This document shows, one piece after another, positions 1 through 11,591 of a DNA stretch of 64,000 nucleotides. This DNA comes from Tetracentron sinense. Taxonomy: Eukaryota; Streptophyta; Magnoliopsida; Trochodendrales; Trochodendraceae. The stretch spans positions 21,795,760-21,859,759 of the forward strand of contig CM026557.1 in assembly GCA_015143295.1 (NCBI GenBank). Reading direction: 5' to 3'. The first letter of the stretch is position 1. Each line of letters begins with the position of its first letter. The notes below the pieces were generated by a model. That model ran no database searches. It saw nothing but the letters and a program-made list of their open reading frames with translations, and was not told where the DNA came from. Made by a program: the position numbers and the translations under genes.

Positions 1-69
1 ATCCCTCGTTTTTGCAGGTCAATAGGTGTTGGGTCGGGTATCCACACCGGAGGGCCAAATTGATAGCCC

Positions 70-369
70 ACACATAGGCTTCGGAGTTTCTCTGGCACAT
101 GCCAAAGAGGTGCTCTCGGGCATCCATACATGAAGCGCCACCTGGTGGGGAGAAGTCATTTCATCTCTCCCCTGATTTTTGACTTCTCCCCATTTGATAT
201 CTCTCCCCTTTATCTCACCATTTTATCACCAAGTGTCAAATATTGGCTGGAGAAGTCAAAATCATGGGCCCCATGAAATGACTTCTCCCCACCAGGTGGC
301 ACTTCATGTATGGATGCCCGAGAGCACCTCTCTAGCGTGTGCCAGAGAGACTCCAAAGCCCCACACATA
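70..369. mobile_element. Foldback MITE, about 300 bp
   Basis: Two arms of roughly 120 bp (about 70-192 and 243-369) are inverted copies of each other around a short AT-rich centre. They share GGTGCTCTCGGGCATCCATA and CACCTGGTGGGGAGAAGTCA, read on opposite strands. There is no coding capacity. The palindromic form fits a non-autonomous DNA transposon. No target-site duplication was recognised, so the ends are approximate and the superfamily is open. Confidence 0.7.
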
Positions 370-370
370 T

Positions 371-1505
371 ACACAGAAGAGATGGCCTAGTAACGTGACA
401 AATATTTTTTAATGTCCAACCGGATGGCCTAGATATCATTGTTTGGGGTGATTTGTTGCCACCTGTCCCTCAAGGAGGTTTGCTTCATGGTTTCATTTGG
501 TGAGCCCAAATACCTGCTACATGTGCCTCAATTGAGAGGGAAGTGATTATAAGTTCTAGTCAACGGAGCTTCTTGCCACTCCTCCTCCTCTCTCTCTCTC
601 TCTGTATATATATAGATTCTTTTTTTTTTTTAAATGGAGCAAGGCATCATTTAGCTACAGTAAGTTAGGGCTAGTGGCATTGGTGGACCTTTCAGCCACA
701 TTACCAAGAGAATCTACTTGGTACCAATCTATTGGCAGAATCCTTCAATGGAACTTGATCCCATGGCCTCCGTCAAATGAGTGGCACACCTTTGCCAGTT
801 CATATGACGTTTGAATATGACAATATTCATCGAACATTTTTCTCAAGTTATCTCTCTCTACACATGCATTGCTTTTTCTCATCTTCTTTTGCAGCTGGTT
901 AAAACAACAACTTCAACATTATTTTTGAACCTCCTATTTCACATTCATTTAACCTGCTTAAGAAGTTGCTAGGAAAAAGCAATATACGTATCAAGAGAGC
1001 TAGCATCGAAGTTATCATCCCCTGGTGAGTAAAAGAATCCAATGAACATTTTCAAGTTCCTTAAAGTTGTGAATTACTGATACTTATGACTATACATAAA
1101 ACCCACATTTTTTTCCTGTGTATAGAAAGCTCTACTTGTGGAATTTTTTCTTGATAAAGCCCCTCTTGTGGATTTATTATTTTATGACTGAATATTTTTT
1201 TTACTTCTTTAAAACGATGCACATGGCCATGGTGGTGACTGACACTCCAGAAAAAGTTTCAGATGTGCATACTATTGAAAATGTCACATCTATTTTTATC
1301 ATTTAAAACATTGATATTTCATCCTTTTTCTCTGTCTCAACATCACATTAGTCCTTTGTATGCCTGAGCTACAAAGAACATTGTTGCCAAGTTTCACTCG
1401 GCTTTGGACCATGATGGTTAGCCAATAAAAGGTCTATTCCAGCGCAGCAGCACTCCCCTCCCCATGCGAGCAATCAACAACAGCACATAGTGCATCGATT
1501 CACAG
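371..1505. other. Non-coding stretch left of the ankyrin pseudogene
   Basis: No supportable gene. It contains a CT-rich microsatellite running into TATATATA (about 580-615) and AT-rich unique sequence. The 5' part or promoter of the ankyrin gene could lie here, but nothing in the sequence marks it. Confidence 0.5.
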
Positions 1506-1903
1506 ATGATTTTTAACAATGCATTAGATCCGTTTAATCCTGACTCACAAGATTGTCGTGGCGATTCATCAGATATCGAGTCATTGCCTCCATTGGAGCT
1601 TTACTCTTTAGAGCATTCTACATCTCCTCGAAGGATGGGATCCCAGAGTAAGTGTCTGCATTCATGCTTCATCGGTTCATTTCTGTAATGAAACCTGAGC
1701 TTATTTTGGTCATTAATCAGTTCTTATTTCTTTACTCTACAGGGCATTCCGACGAGTCAATGGATGGCCAAACATCTGCTCCTCAAAGCATAGTAACCCA
1801 GGGTAAGCATTTGAATCAAAGCTTCAAAATTTGGTCAATTTCTGTAATGAAACTTTACCTTGTCGTCCTTAATTTCCTTTTCTTTCTTTTCCCAAATCTA
1901 TAG

Positions 1904-2046
1904 CTATGTTTGGTTGTCGAGAAAATAGGTGAAAATATGGAAAAGAAAAGAAAATTTTGGATTTCTAATACAATTTTTAGTTGTGTTTTGTCCAATTTTC
2001 TTTTCTTTTCCATGTTTTTACTTATTTTCTCAGCAACCAAACATAG
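1904..2046. mobile_element. MITE in an ankyrin-gene intron
   Basis: The ends CTATGTTTGGTTG and CAACCAAACATAG are perfect inverted copies, and homology continues inward over about 50 bp (GAAAATAG..AAAATATGGAAAAGAAAAG). It is 143 bp with no coding capacity and sits in the intron between exons 1743-1802 and 2427-2921. A target duplication could not be assigned confidently. Confidence 0.75.
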
Positions 2047-3078
2047 GGATAGTTATTGTTCTGTCGCTCTTGTGCTGCATTGTGGGTCCCAAGCCCAAAT
2101 AAAGAACGGGTTGCATCAGGTTAGCAGCTGGTGTAAAATATTGCCAAATCTTATTACATGAATCCTGTATTATTATTTCGTGCTAATTATTAATAGAACG
2201 GAATGGCAGAACAGAATTCGTGTTGCCGACCTAAGTATTTGGGATTATTGTTAGCATGTAGACAATTATGATGGACATCTAATGAATGCAAGCATGACTA
2301 CGTCTTGGTGATGACATCAACATGACACCATGATTATATAGGATTCAGAACCATTTGATTTTGAACCCTACTTACTAGAAAATCATGATCATGGGCTGAA
2401 TAAAGGAACAATTGTTATTGTGGCAGAAGGAAGTGGAGTGGACTACAATCGCTATCTTCTATTGTACGAAGCTGCTAGCAAAGGTGATTGGAGAAGTGCT
2501 AAAATGTTCTTTGAGAACAATCCTGATGCGGAGACTGCAGTGATCGGTAAACACTCAGAGACTGCACTTCATGATGCCTCTGCTAGAGGACACTTGCAGT
2601 TCGTTAAGGAGCTATTGCAGCATATGCCTCCTGAAGCACTTGAGTCATAAGACAGTATTGGTAACACGGCACTCCACAATTCAGCATTTTCCGGAAACAC
2701 TGATGTTGCTAAGTTAATTATGAATAAGAACCGCACTTTGCCACAAACAAGAGACAAAGTTGAATGGACACCGCTCCTCTGTGCAGCTACAGTTGCTAGG
2801 CTGGAGCAAAAGGAGATGGTGCAGCATCTTTACTTGGAAACTAAGGACGAAGATCCAAGCCCCTTCGCTGGTGCCTCGGGTGCTGAACTTCTCTGTAACA
2901 TTACTGCCTCAGGTTTCTATGGTGAGAAGCAATGAGTTCATAGATTGTTATCACTACAAGAAAACTGAATATTTGAAGTATAAATCACTGATTCCTTTTC
3001 TTTCTTTCTGTCTCATAGATATTTCACTTCATCTAGTCAAGCAATACCCGTATTTGGCCACTGCATTTTATGGAAATG

Positions 3079-3251
3079 GAGCAATGCTATGTCCACTTTC
3101 TGGCCATCCACTCTCCCCTACTTTTATACAAGAAAACAAAATAGTACTACACTTTTTTTGTGAATCCCATCACTTTTGTTTTGTCTTTTTGTTTAGAATT
3201 AGTAAAAACAACCGGAGAGTGGATTGCCGGAAAGTAGACGCAGCATTGCTC
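3079..3251. mobile_element. Mutator-type MITE inserted in an ankyrin exon
   Basis: The 173-bp element has inverted ends of about 38 bp beginning GAGCAATGCT, with a few mismatches. It is bordered on both sides by the same 10-bp direct repeat TATGGAAATG (3069-3078 and 3252-3261), which suits Mutator-type insertion (9-10 bp duplication). It interrupts the exon that starts at 3019. Element plus one repeat copy is 183 bp, a multiple of three, and the exon's frame stays open through it. Confidence 0.88.
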
Positions 3252-4081
3252 TATGGAAATGAGGTCAGTACTGTGCTACTGACGATGGCCCAAAGGCCTT
3301 CTGCATTCCCAAGTGGAAGTCAGCTTGGATTTTGACAACGTTGCATCTACTCATGTTGGTCTCCATCTATTGCTTCTACGTATAGTCATCAGTTTTGAGA
3401 TGTTCTTTATTTTATTGATTGGAAATCTTTGAAAATAGGAAAAGAACACGATCTTATATATCTTTATTATTATAATTTTTTATTCACTCAACAGATGTTC
3501 CCGTGGAAATGGAACTGACCGATGCACCATGCCATGCCGTTAGAGGGGAAACGGAGAAACCTCCTGAGAGCTCCAGAGTACCAGTTAGGTTTCAACCGGG
3601 AACCTATCTCAGTGAAGGTTTGCATCATGAGCATTATTTCCTATACCAGGCATCTAGTAAAAGAAAAGGTGGAAGAAACCCATTTTTCTTCTTCGCATGA
3701 AAAAAACCTGTTTCAACCACAGCTCATGTCCCCAGCGGTGCATACCTCTGCATCAAATGGTGAAGATTATTTCACTGATTTCAGTTTTGAAATATGATCC
3801 ATTCAAGAATCAAGAGGGTGAATGCAGAAGAAAAATGTATTCTGTATTACGTGCATCTAATGCATTTCATTTGGTGCATAGGCACAATGCATTAACCCAT
3901 CAATCTATGTGCAAAATTATAACTTCATAAAATCCAATAAATGGGCATTGATATGGCCAAAACAAAAAAAAAAATGGTTAAAAGACTGTTCCTCTATCAC
4001 TTGTCATTCAACTAGATGGGCGGATACTTGTAGTTATCCTTCCTAAATGCATACATTGGTGATTTGGAGTCACTATGATTT

Positions 4082-4417
4082 TCCATGACAAATCTTGGGG
4101 TAACACTATAGTTTGTCGTTTAGAACTATAACTTCATGCAAGCATAACTCTTGATCCGGTTGTCCATTTGTCTATTATAATATATGTTTGGGGTGTTTCG
4201 ACCTGAATAATCTAGTCCACAGAGAATTTTTCCAAAAAACAATAGTTTTGCATGAAAAAGTCTTAGGGTAACACAATAGAAAATTGTTTAGTGCTAGAAC
4301 TTCATGCAAGCATAACTCTCGATTTGGTTGTCCGTTTGTCTATTATAATATATGCTTTTGGGGCGTTTCAGAGTGAATAATCTAATTCACAGAGAAGATT
4401 TTGCCAAAAAACTAGCC
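4082..4417. repeat. Diverged tandem duplication, about 168 bp x2
   Basis: Two neighbouring segments in an intron of the ankyrin pseudogene share TCTATTATAATATATG and ACTTCATGCAAGCATAACTC at a constant offset of about 168 bp. Copies are clearly diverged. The rest of 3,700-4,514 is AT-rich intron with nothing else recognised. Confidence 0.7.
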
Positions 4418-5909
4418 TGTAAAAGAATTTTCATAATGAGCAACAAATTTAAATATTGCCTTCATTACTATCATGCATTGTTCTTTGTAATTTCGCGGGT
4501 TTTTTCAATTGCAGTGTTCCAAAAGTTGAATATACTACTTTGGAAAGTTCTTGAAACTCTAGGTATGTAAATTACACATTGCTGCTCCATCTTTTCTTCA
4601 TGAAATTGCATCTTTATTGACTTGGTTTTCATTTCCAGCTCCTGGTGTCAAGAAAGTCCGAGAAACAAAATTGTCACATATACACGCCTTTGAATTGGTA
4701 AAACATGTCTCTGCACAGATTCAAACCTCTGAATTTTTCCGGAAGTCGAACATCTTTACTACCGCGATAGAGTTTGGGATCATTGAGCTTCTAGTGGAGT
4801 ATCTTGAATCTTTTCCTCGTTTAAATGTTTCAGAAGGTGAGTTAGTAAATGAACCCTCCATGTTTCACATTGCCGTTAAACATCGTCAAGAAAAGATTTT
4901 CAACCTCATATATGGGAGGACTGCAAGCAAGATGATAGTTGGGAGAATTAAAGATGAATCCGATATCATTATCTTGCATGTAGCGGCAAAGTTGGCGCCT
5001 TCCCCTCAACTCAATTCTATTTCAGGTGCAGCTTTACAGATGCAGAGAGAATTGCAATGGTTTAAGGTATTGGATCCTGCTTTTTAACGCATAGTTACAT
5101 ATTATTATCGAAAGAATATTAACAATGGTAAAGGTTCTCATTTAGCAAGATCATCAACTACTATCATAACTACATACACGTATGGCGTGTACAAAATACT
5201 CCTACCATGAGGTAGTTAATGATTCAGAATAGGAAGTGGACAATCTCTTAGCCCCATAGTTTTACCAGATTTGTCTTCACCTCCGCTTTTAATACTTTAA
5301 TGTGATCGCTAGGAAGTGGAGATGCTTGTACAACCACATATAGGGAATCAAAAAACTGAGATGGGAAAACAGCTCGGGTTATATTCGCAGAGGAGCACAA
5401 AGATTTGGTTGAGAAAGGGCAGAAATGGATGAAGGGCATGTCTTCATCGTGCATGGTTGTAGCCACTCTAATTGCTACAGAAATGTTTGCTGCAGCTTTT
5501 ACTGTATGGGGGCAATCGGAGTGAAAAAGGCATCCCAATTTTCTTAAAAACTAGCTCCTTCATGATTTTCGCCATTTCAGATGCACTATCTCTATTCTCC
5601 TCACTCACTTCAGTACTGATGTTCTTATCCATTCTAACTTCACACTATGCTGAAGAAGATTTCCTCTACATGTTGCCGAAGAGGTTGATTATAGGTCTTA
5701 AATCTCTCTTCATCTCTATAGCCACCATGATGATAGCATTTACTGTGACCCTTTCAATAGTTCTCAGTAAGAGATTACCATGGGTTGTCATTCCAATTTC
5801 TTCACTCGCCTGTATTCCTGTTACCTTATTTGCATTGCTGCAGTTTCCACTGTTTGTCGAAATAGTCCTTTCTACATATGGGCCCGGGATCTTCCCCCCA
5901 AAAAAGTAA

Positions 5910-6920
5910 CGAATCTGCTTTAATAGTTCAATGGAAGGAAGAACTGTGTATAATTGCATTGGGTTTGACATTCTGTATGTTGTGTATTTGGTTCATCAGT
6001 TATTATTGTGTGTAACAATTTAGGTACCTCATTGAATAAGGGATTTCAATTTCCTTAATAATTTAATTATGGCATTTTCCTTAATAATTTAATTATGGCT
6101 ACTTCAAGCATAAAAATTAGAATGCATGCCCATTTTCGAGAATCAAACTAGTCGATGAGATTTCAATTTTTTTTTCATTCATGATTCCATGGCAACACAA
6201 CAGTTAGACTGATAACGTGACCTTGGTTACTAGAGTGGTGCCCCACTGTTGTACAAATGGGAAGGTTTCCAAGTGTTGCCTTTGTTAATGTTGGCAATTA
6301 GTAGTTTAAGGAATGCTACCCTATACACTGTTGTACAAATGGGAAGGCTTCCAAGTGTTACCTTTGTTAATGCTGGCAATTAGTAGTTTAAGGAATGCTA
6401 CCCTATACTTAGATTTCAAAAGTTTTCCACACTCTTATTATGGGTGCAACATCTATCGTTGCTGCCCTTTCCACTGGTTAAGAAAATAGCTTCTTACAAC
6501 TGAGAAAGTTATGGTCTCAATGGATTCTAAAAGTAACAAGGAAAAGTAGCAACACATGTCACAACTCACAACCATAGTGAGAGTTTGACTGGCATTCCTC
6601 TGCTCCTAATTACCACTTTGTTGCGAGCAGCTGAGCATGTCATTTGTCATGTTTTTTGCCTTCGGATTTTACTGGATGACAACGCTTTGCCCAACATTTT
6701 CTTTGTTTGAAAACAAGCGATGGTTGCAATCAAGCAAATAAGCAAATCTTTTTATGCCAGCCGAAACGACTCTCTCTCTCTTTGGGCCCTTAGAATCTTT
6801 TTATACCAGCCAGTAGTTGTAGCTGTGGGTAGGGCTTTCGTTCATATCGCTCTGGGTTCCGGTCTATATGACCTCTGAGCGGTACAAAGTAAACTTCTTA
6901 TGCAAGGCAGGTAGTAAAGT
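5910..6920. other. 3' flank of ankyrin pseudogene with small tandem repeats
   Basis: No gene. A short duplication lies at about 6049-6104 (TTTCCTTAATAATTTAATTA twice). An 82-bp tandem duplication lies at 6245-6408, with units starting ACTGTTGTACAAATGGGAAG at 6245 and 6327 and only a few differences. Confidence 0.75.
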
Positions 6921-7126
6921 ATCCTTTAAGAGTCTGTTCAAGGGGGGAGCCCTCTTATCTACCATGGAAAGTTCTCCGTGTGTGGTTATAAGAAAACAAA
7001 AACAGTGATGTTTTTGAGAGAGTGAGATCCTTTAAGAGTCTGTTCAAGGGGGGAGCCCTCTTATCTACCATGGAAAGTTCTCCGAGTGTGGTTATAAGAA
7101 AACAAAAATAGTGATGCTTTTGAGAA
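6921..7126. repeat. 106-bp tandem duplication beside a copia LTR
   Basis: ATCCTTTAAGAGTCTGTTCA begins units at 6921 and 7027, 106 bp apart and nearly identical. Each unit runs into the outer end of the copia LTR (GTTATAAGAAAACAAAAA), so the duplication includes the LTR/flank junction and arose after that LTR inserted. Confidence 0.8.
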
Positions 7127-7427
7127 AGTCTCACTCTCTTTTCTTGAGAGGAAACGAATGACTTGTCTTTGTATATATAGAAACGTGAGTAAGAATGTTA
7201 CAACCATATTGGGTTTCCTTATTTAAGGAAAACACAATCAAAAGGAAGAAGGTAAATAATTACAAGATTCCTATACGTAATAGGTAACCAAACAGCTAAG
7301 AGGAACTTATGTAGGCTCAATCAATTCCTTGAATGTAGCCTTGCATATAGTATTTGATGTGGTGCACGTATCATGCTTTGCATGATCTAATCCAACCGAT
7401 TGTGTGGTCGGACTAAAGTCTTCTATA
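7092..7427 (-). repeat. Copia A LTR copy a (minus orientation)
   Basis: This 336-bp segment is closely repeated at 10066-10385 and at 10386-10683 plus 13241-13277. On the minus strand it begins TATAGAAGACTTTAGTCC, directly after a polypurine tract (TTGAAGGGGAG), as expected for a 3' LTR. It contains a TATATATA promoter-like motif. Confidence 0.85.
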
Positions 7428-7528
7428 CTCCCCTTCAAACTAGACCGGGGTCGTGACCACATGCCAAGTTTGATCCGTAAATCAAGAAATAAATCTTGAG
7501 GCAATGGTTTGGTGAGAACATCGGTCAC
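7428..7528 (-). pseudogene. Copia A' 3' end: RNase H tail and polypurine tract (minus strand)
   Basis: On the minus strand this reads the conserved copia RNase H tail (DVLTKPLPQDLFLDLRIKLGM), then the polypurine tract and the LTR. The same stretch occurs on the + strand at 9900-10003. It therefore comes from a second copy of the same family, joined head-on to the + strand gag-pol at about 7,529. Confidence 0.8.
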
Positions 7529-8778
7529 CCATTGTCGAGACGAAACACTTCATCTTGTGACTTACAGGAACAAGATCGATCTCATGGACAACATGGTGAT
7601 CGATCTACTCAGAATCGAAATGATGGCAGCATCATCACATGTCAGATTTGTAAGAAACGAGGACATGATGCCCTCAAATGTTGGAATCGCTTAAACAATA
7701 GCTTTCAGGCAGAAGACATTCCCCAAGCTTTAGCAGCAATACAACTCTCTAATTTGTAGGACACTGCATGGTTTCCAGATACTGGTGCTTCCGCTCACGT
7801 CACTGAAAATGCAGGTACTCTTAAAAATTTAATTCCATATCATGGAACATATTCTATTATGGTAGGAAATGGAAAATGTTTGCATATTTCTCACATCGGT
7901 GAAGTGAAGATATATAATGGCACAACCATTCTTCCATTGAAAAATGTGCTAGTGGTACCTGCTATTAAAAAGAGTTTGCTCTCTGTCTCCAAATTAAGTA
8001 CTGATTATACTTGTTATTTTGTATTTGATGATAATGGTTTTCAAATTAAGGACATGACAATAAAGAGAGTATTGGTATCGGGGAATAGACGCATGGAACT
8101 ATACGCCTTGGATGGAATGCGAACGGAGGCATATTTGTCTAACCGGTGTCGTACTATGGCTGAAGACATATGGCACCAAAGACTTGGGCATCCACATGCG
8201 AGAGTTCTTACGTTTCTCAAGAACAATGGTGTTATTTCAGTTAATAATAAATCTACTGCTGCTATGTGCACAAGCTGTCAGTTGAGTAAGAGTGCCAAGT
8301 TGCCCTTTTATGCTTCTACTAACCGGTTTGTAGAACCGTTAAATAAAGTTCACTGTGATTTGTGGGGACCAGCCCTAATCAATTCAGTTAAGGGGTTTCA
8401 TTAATATGCTATTTTTATTGATGATTTTAAAGGTTTAGCTGGTTTTACCCATTAAAAAGAAAATCTGACCTTTTCAGATATTTTCTTATTTTTCAAAAAA
8501 TGGTGGAAAGGCAACTTGATCGAAAAATCAAAATTTTTCAGTCTAACGGAGGTGGTGAATTCTCGAAAAATGAATTTTTGGATCATTTGGCTGATTGTGG
8601 TATCACACATCAAGTATCTTGTCTAGAGACACCCGAAGAAAATAGTATTGTTGAGTGCAAACACCAACATGTAGTGGGTCTTGCTATGATGTATCATGCA
8701 ACCGTTCCTAAATTTTTCTTGGTGGAGGCATTCTCTAGGCTATTTACCTCATTAATCACCTCCCATCACCCACAATGA
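7529..8778 (+). pseudogene. Copia A gag zinc knuckle, protease and integrase (damaged)
   Basis: The remaining 3' part of gag carries a CCHC zinc knuckle (CQICKKRGHDALKC, about 7650). After an in-frame TAG at 7757 comes the protease with its catalytic motif DTGAS (about 7780). Next are the GAG-pre-integrase segment (WHQRLGHPHARV, about 8170) and the integrase core. Frame is lost after the DLWGP motif at about 8360 and resumes at 8500. The usual SDGGGEF core motif reads SNGGGEF, so the catalytic Asp is replaced by Asn, and the downstream TPEQNG..ER-type motif is also altered. Most of gag is missing. These proteins would normally form the particle, mature the polyprotein and insert the cDNA; this copy cannot. 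Confidence 0.85.
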
Positions 8779-9980
8779 ACATGGCATGCCCATATTCCAT
8801 CTTCATTCAGAGAAAGCCTGATTATTCTGTATTAAGAGTTTTTAGGTCTCAATGCTTTACCTATAAACCTGATTTCATGTGTCGGCTCAAATGGGCCCTT
8901 TGTGGTCTCAAACAAGCCCCACGTGCTTGGTTTGATCACTTTAGCACATTTTTGCTTGGTTATGGCTTCTTTCGCAGTGTCGCAGACTCATCTCTTTTTG
9001 TCTATAAACATGGCGGTTCTAATATGGTTACTTCTATTGTTTGTGGACGACATAATTCTTACGGTTGATAATTTGTCTGTACTTAATGATCTCATACAAA
9101 CTCTCAGTCGTACATTTTCCATGAAGGATCTTGGCTTGTTACACTATTTTTTGGGCATCGAAGTGCACCATACCCCTGATGGTTTGTTGTTATCTCAATC
9201 CAAATATGTGTGTGCTCCTTTGTCAGGCCAGTATGAAATGTTGTAAAAGTACTTCAACACAAATGGCTGTTAAGTTGACGACTCTCAAAGGCAATGATGA
9301 TCCTTATCACGATCCAACATTATATCGAAGCATTGTTGGTGCCCTACAATATCTCACCATGACCCGACCTGATCTTTCATATTCTGTTAATATGGTGTGT
9401 CAATACATGCATAATTTGACAGCTGGTCATTTTCGGTTGGTGAAACACATTTTGCGGTATGTCAATGGTACCATAGATCTTGGTCCTCATATTCTCTCCA
9501 AGAGTACCCTTGATCTCTATGCCTTTTCTGATGCCAATTGGGCAAGATGCCCCTCCTCTAGAAGATCCACAACTGGCTACTGCACTTTCCTTGGTTCAAA
9601 TTGTATCTCTTGGAGTGCTAAGAAACAGTCCACTGTAACTCGTTTAAGTGCAGAAGCGGAATATCGTGCAATGACATCTACAACAGCCGAACTAACTTGG
9701 TTGTCCTTTCTACTTCGCGATCTTGGAATAATTCAATCTCATCCGTCCATGCTCTTTTGTGATAATATCAGTGCTCTTTATATGACTATCAATCCTGTCT
9801 TTCATGCCCGTACGAAGTATATCGAGATTAACTACCATTTTGTTCGAGAGAAGGTTGCCCTTGGATCCTTGGTCACATGATTTGTTCAATCTCGACAACA
9901 GTTGGCCGATGTTCTCACAAAACCATTGCCTTGAGATTTATTTCTTGATTTATGGATCAAACTTGGCATGTGGTCATGAC
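8779..9980 (+). pseudogene. Copia A reverse transcriptase / RNase H (internally deleted)
   Basis: The integrase C-terminal region (PDYSVLRVFRSQCF) runs directly into the middle of reverse transcriptase (GLKQAPRAWFDHF, about 8905), so roughly the first half of RT is deleted. The polymerase motif reads FVDDIILT. A frameshift follows near 9010 and another near 9225. From 9240 on the RNase H domain is readable in one frame (GALQYLTMTRPDLSYSV, then SRRSTTGYC, then AEAEYRAM). Its usual DADWA motif reads DANWA. A TGA at about 9878 ends the frame shortly before the conserved tail, and a polypurine tract (TTTGAAGGGGAG) follows at about 9992. Confidence 0.87.
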
Positions 9981-10003
9981 CCCAATCTAGTTTGAAGGGG
10001 AGT

Positions 10004-10065
10004 ATAGAAGACTTTAGTCCAACCACATAATCGGATGGATTAGATCATGCAACCCAATATGGTTG
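10004..10065 (+). repeat. Remnant of the + strand 3' LTR of copia A
   Basis: After the polypurine tract the sequence starts as a normal + strand LTR (TATAGAAGACTTTAGTCC). After about 46 bp it jumps to an internal LTR segment (ACCCAATATGGTTG), then flips at 10066 into an LTR on the opposite strand. The 3' LTR is thus mostly lost at a rearrangement junction. Confidence 0.75.
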
Positions 10066-10385
10066 ATAGTGATGTTTTTGAGAAAGTCTCACTCTCTTTT
10101 CTTGAGAGGAAACGAATGACTTGTCTTTGTATATATAGAAACGTGAGTAAGAATGTTACAACCATATTGGGTTTCCTTATTTAAGGAAAATTCAATCAAA
10201 AGGAAGAAGGTAAATAATTTCAAGATTCCTATTCGTAATAGGTAACCAAACAGCTAAAAAGAACTTATGTAGGCTCAATCAATTCCTTGATTGTAGCCTT
10301 GCATAAAGTATTTGATGTGGTGCACGTATCATGCTTTGCATGATCTAATCCATCCGATTGTGTGGTTGGACTAAAGTCTTCTATA
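10066..10385 (-). repeat. Copia A LTR copy b (minus orientation)
   Basis: A near-identical copy of 7092-7427, ending in GTCTTCTATA as read on the + strand. It lies head-to-tail with copy c and opposite to the + strand pol just upstream. Confidence 0.85.
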
Positions 10386-11582
10386 TAAAAGAAAACAAAG
10401 ATAGTGATGTTTTTGGGAAAGTCTCACTCTCTTTTCTTGAGAGGAAACGAATGACTTGTCTTTGTATATATAGAAACGTGAGTAAGAATGTTACAACCAT
10501 ATTGGGTTTCCTTATTTAAGGAAAACTCAATCAAAAGGAAAAAGGTAAATAATTACAAGATTCCTATACGTAATAGGTAACCAAACAGCTAAGAGGAACT
10601 TATGTAGGCTCAATCAATTCCTTGATTGTAACCTTGCCTATAGTATTTGATGTGGTGCACGTATCATGCTTTGTATGATCTAATGTAGAACCCTGGAATC
10701 CGGGTTCACTGTGCTATGAATAGTGTCAATGAATAGTGTCCTTGAATGGTGTGTGTAAAGGCCTAAGGCCTACCATATGTTCTTGATATTGGGGAAAGTG
10801 AAATGAGGATTTTATATGTGTATGTAGAGTCTCAAAACAAGAGTATAATAATACTCAAGTATCTGGGGTATAAAATACCCTAAGTGGGAACGTAGAATCC
10901 CAGGAACCCATTTCACAATGTTGTGAATAGTGTCATGGGCACAAGTCTTGTAAAGGTCGAGAGTCATTTATGTAACTTGGTTTATGAGGCATGATAATAA
11001 TAGTTTAAATTAGTTTAAGTGTTATTGTTGAGTGTTTGAGATGAAGAAACAAGAGTATAACATACTCTAAGTGTCGAGAAAGAGGAATGTCTTTACATTC
11101 CCTTAGCGTATGGGAGCTCTAGTTTTGTCGTCGCTTATCAGAATTGAGTGGTTCTTGAATTTTTGGAAAGATATCCAATCCCTCTTCGAGGTTCATACTT
11201 TACACTTTTTTAGGTTTTGAGTGTAAGTTAAGTCAAATGTGAGGTTTCCGAAAGGTGGTCTGTTGTCAATTCAGTAATCATTTTGGACCAGCCACCTTTA
11301 GGGCCACTTTGGACCACTAAAAAATAAGACTTAGGATTTGTACGAAACATGAAAGTTGTTCCCCTTTGAATGAAGAGTCCAACTCAAGTTGAATCATCAA
11401 AATCTGATAAGCGAGTGAAAAGTTATGGTCGAAATACCAAAGCAGGAAAAACCAGAAGAATGGGGACCAAACCGGTCGACCAAACTTTTGACCGGTCGAC
11501 TGGTCACCTGTGTATTTGTGCTTAGGCCGACTCCCAGTGATATTTTAAGGGTGTTTTAGGGTTTTGGAAACCCCTAAACCCT

Positions 11583-11591
11583 TATATAAAC
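11583..11591 (+). promoter_or_regulatory. Probable LTR TATA box
   Basis: TTATATAAAC lies about 900 bp into the solo LTR, upstream of CCTAGAGAGAG and a GA-rich leader. Position and composition suit the LTR's own promoter, but no start site can be seen. Confidence 0.4.

Larger units (their letters stand above)
1506..5909 (+). pseudogene. Ankyrin-repeat / PGG-domain membrane protein (ACD6/ITN1-like), degraded
   Basis: The exons can be followed by splice sites and phase: 1506-1647, 1743-1802, 2427-2921, 3019 to about 3349, one from 3495, 4515-4562, 4639-5066 and 5313-5909. Exon 2427-2921 encodes ankyrin repeats (SETALHDASARGH, IGNTALHNSAFSGN). Exon 4639-5066 has the linker ending GAALQMQRELQWFK. 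The last exon has the PGG domain with four hydrophobic helices, ending near YGPGIFPPKK. This family is plant-specific and acts at membranes in defence and stress signalling. The copy is broken: an in-frame TAA at 2648 and TGA at 3333 (in a GF-stop-QR context), a MITE in the exon at 3079-3251, a TGA at 5357, a lost base near 5340 and a further frameshift near 5505 (next stop TGA at 5522). Exon 1506-1647 could begin the protein (ATG at 1506) or follow an upstream exon. The family call is firm; loss of function is inferred from the lesions. Confidence 0.85.
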
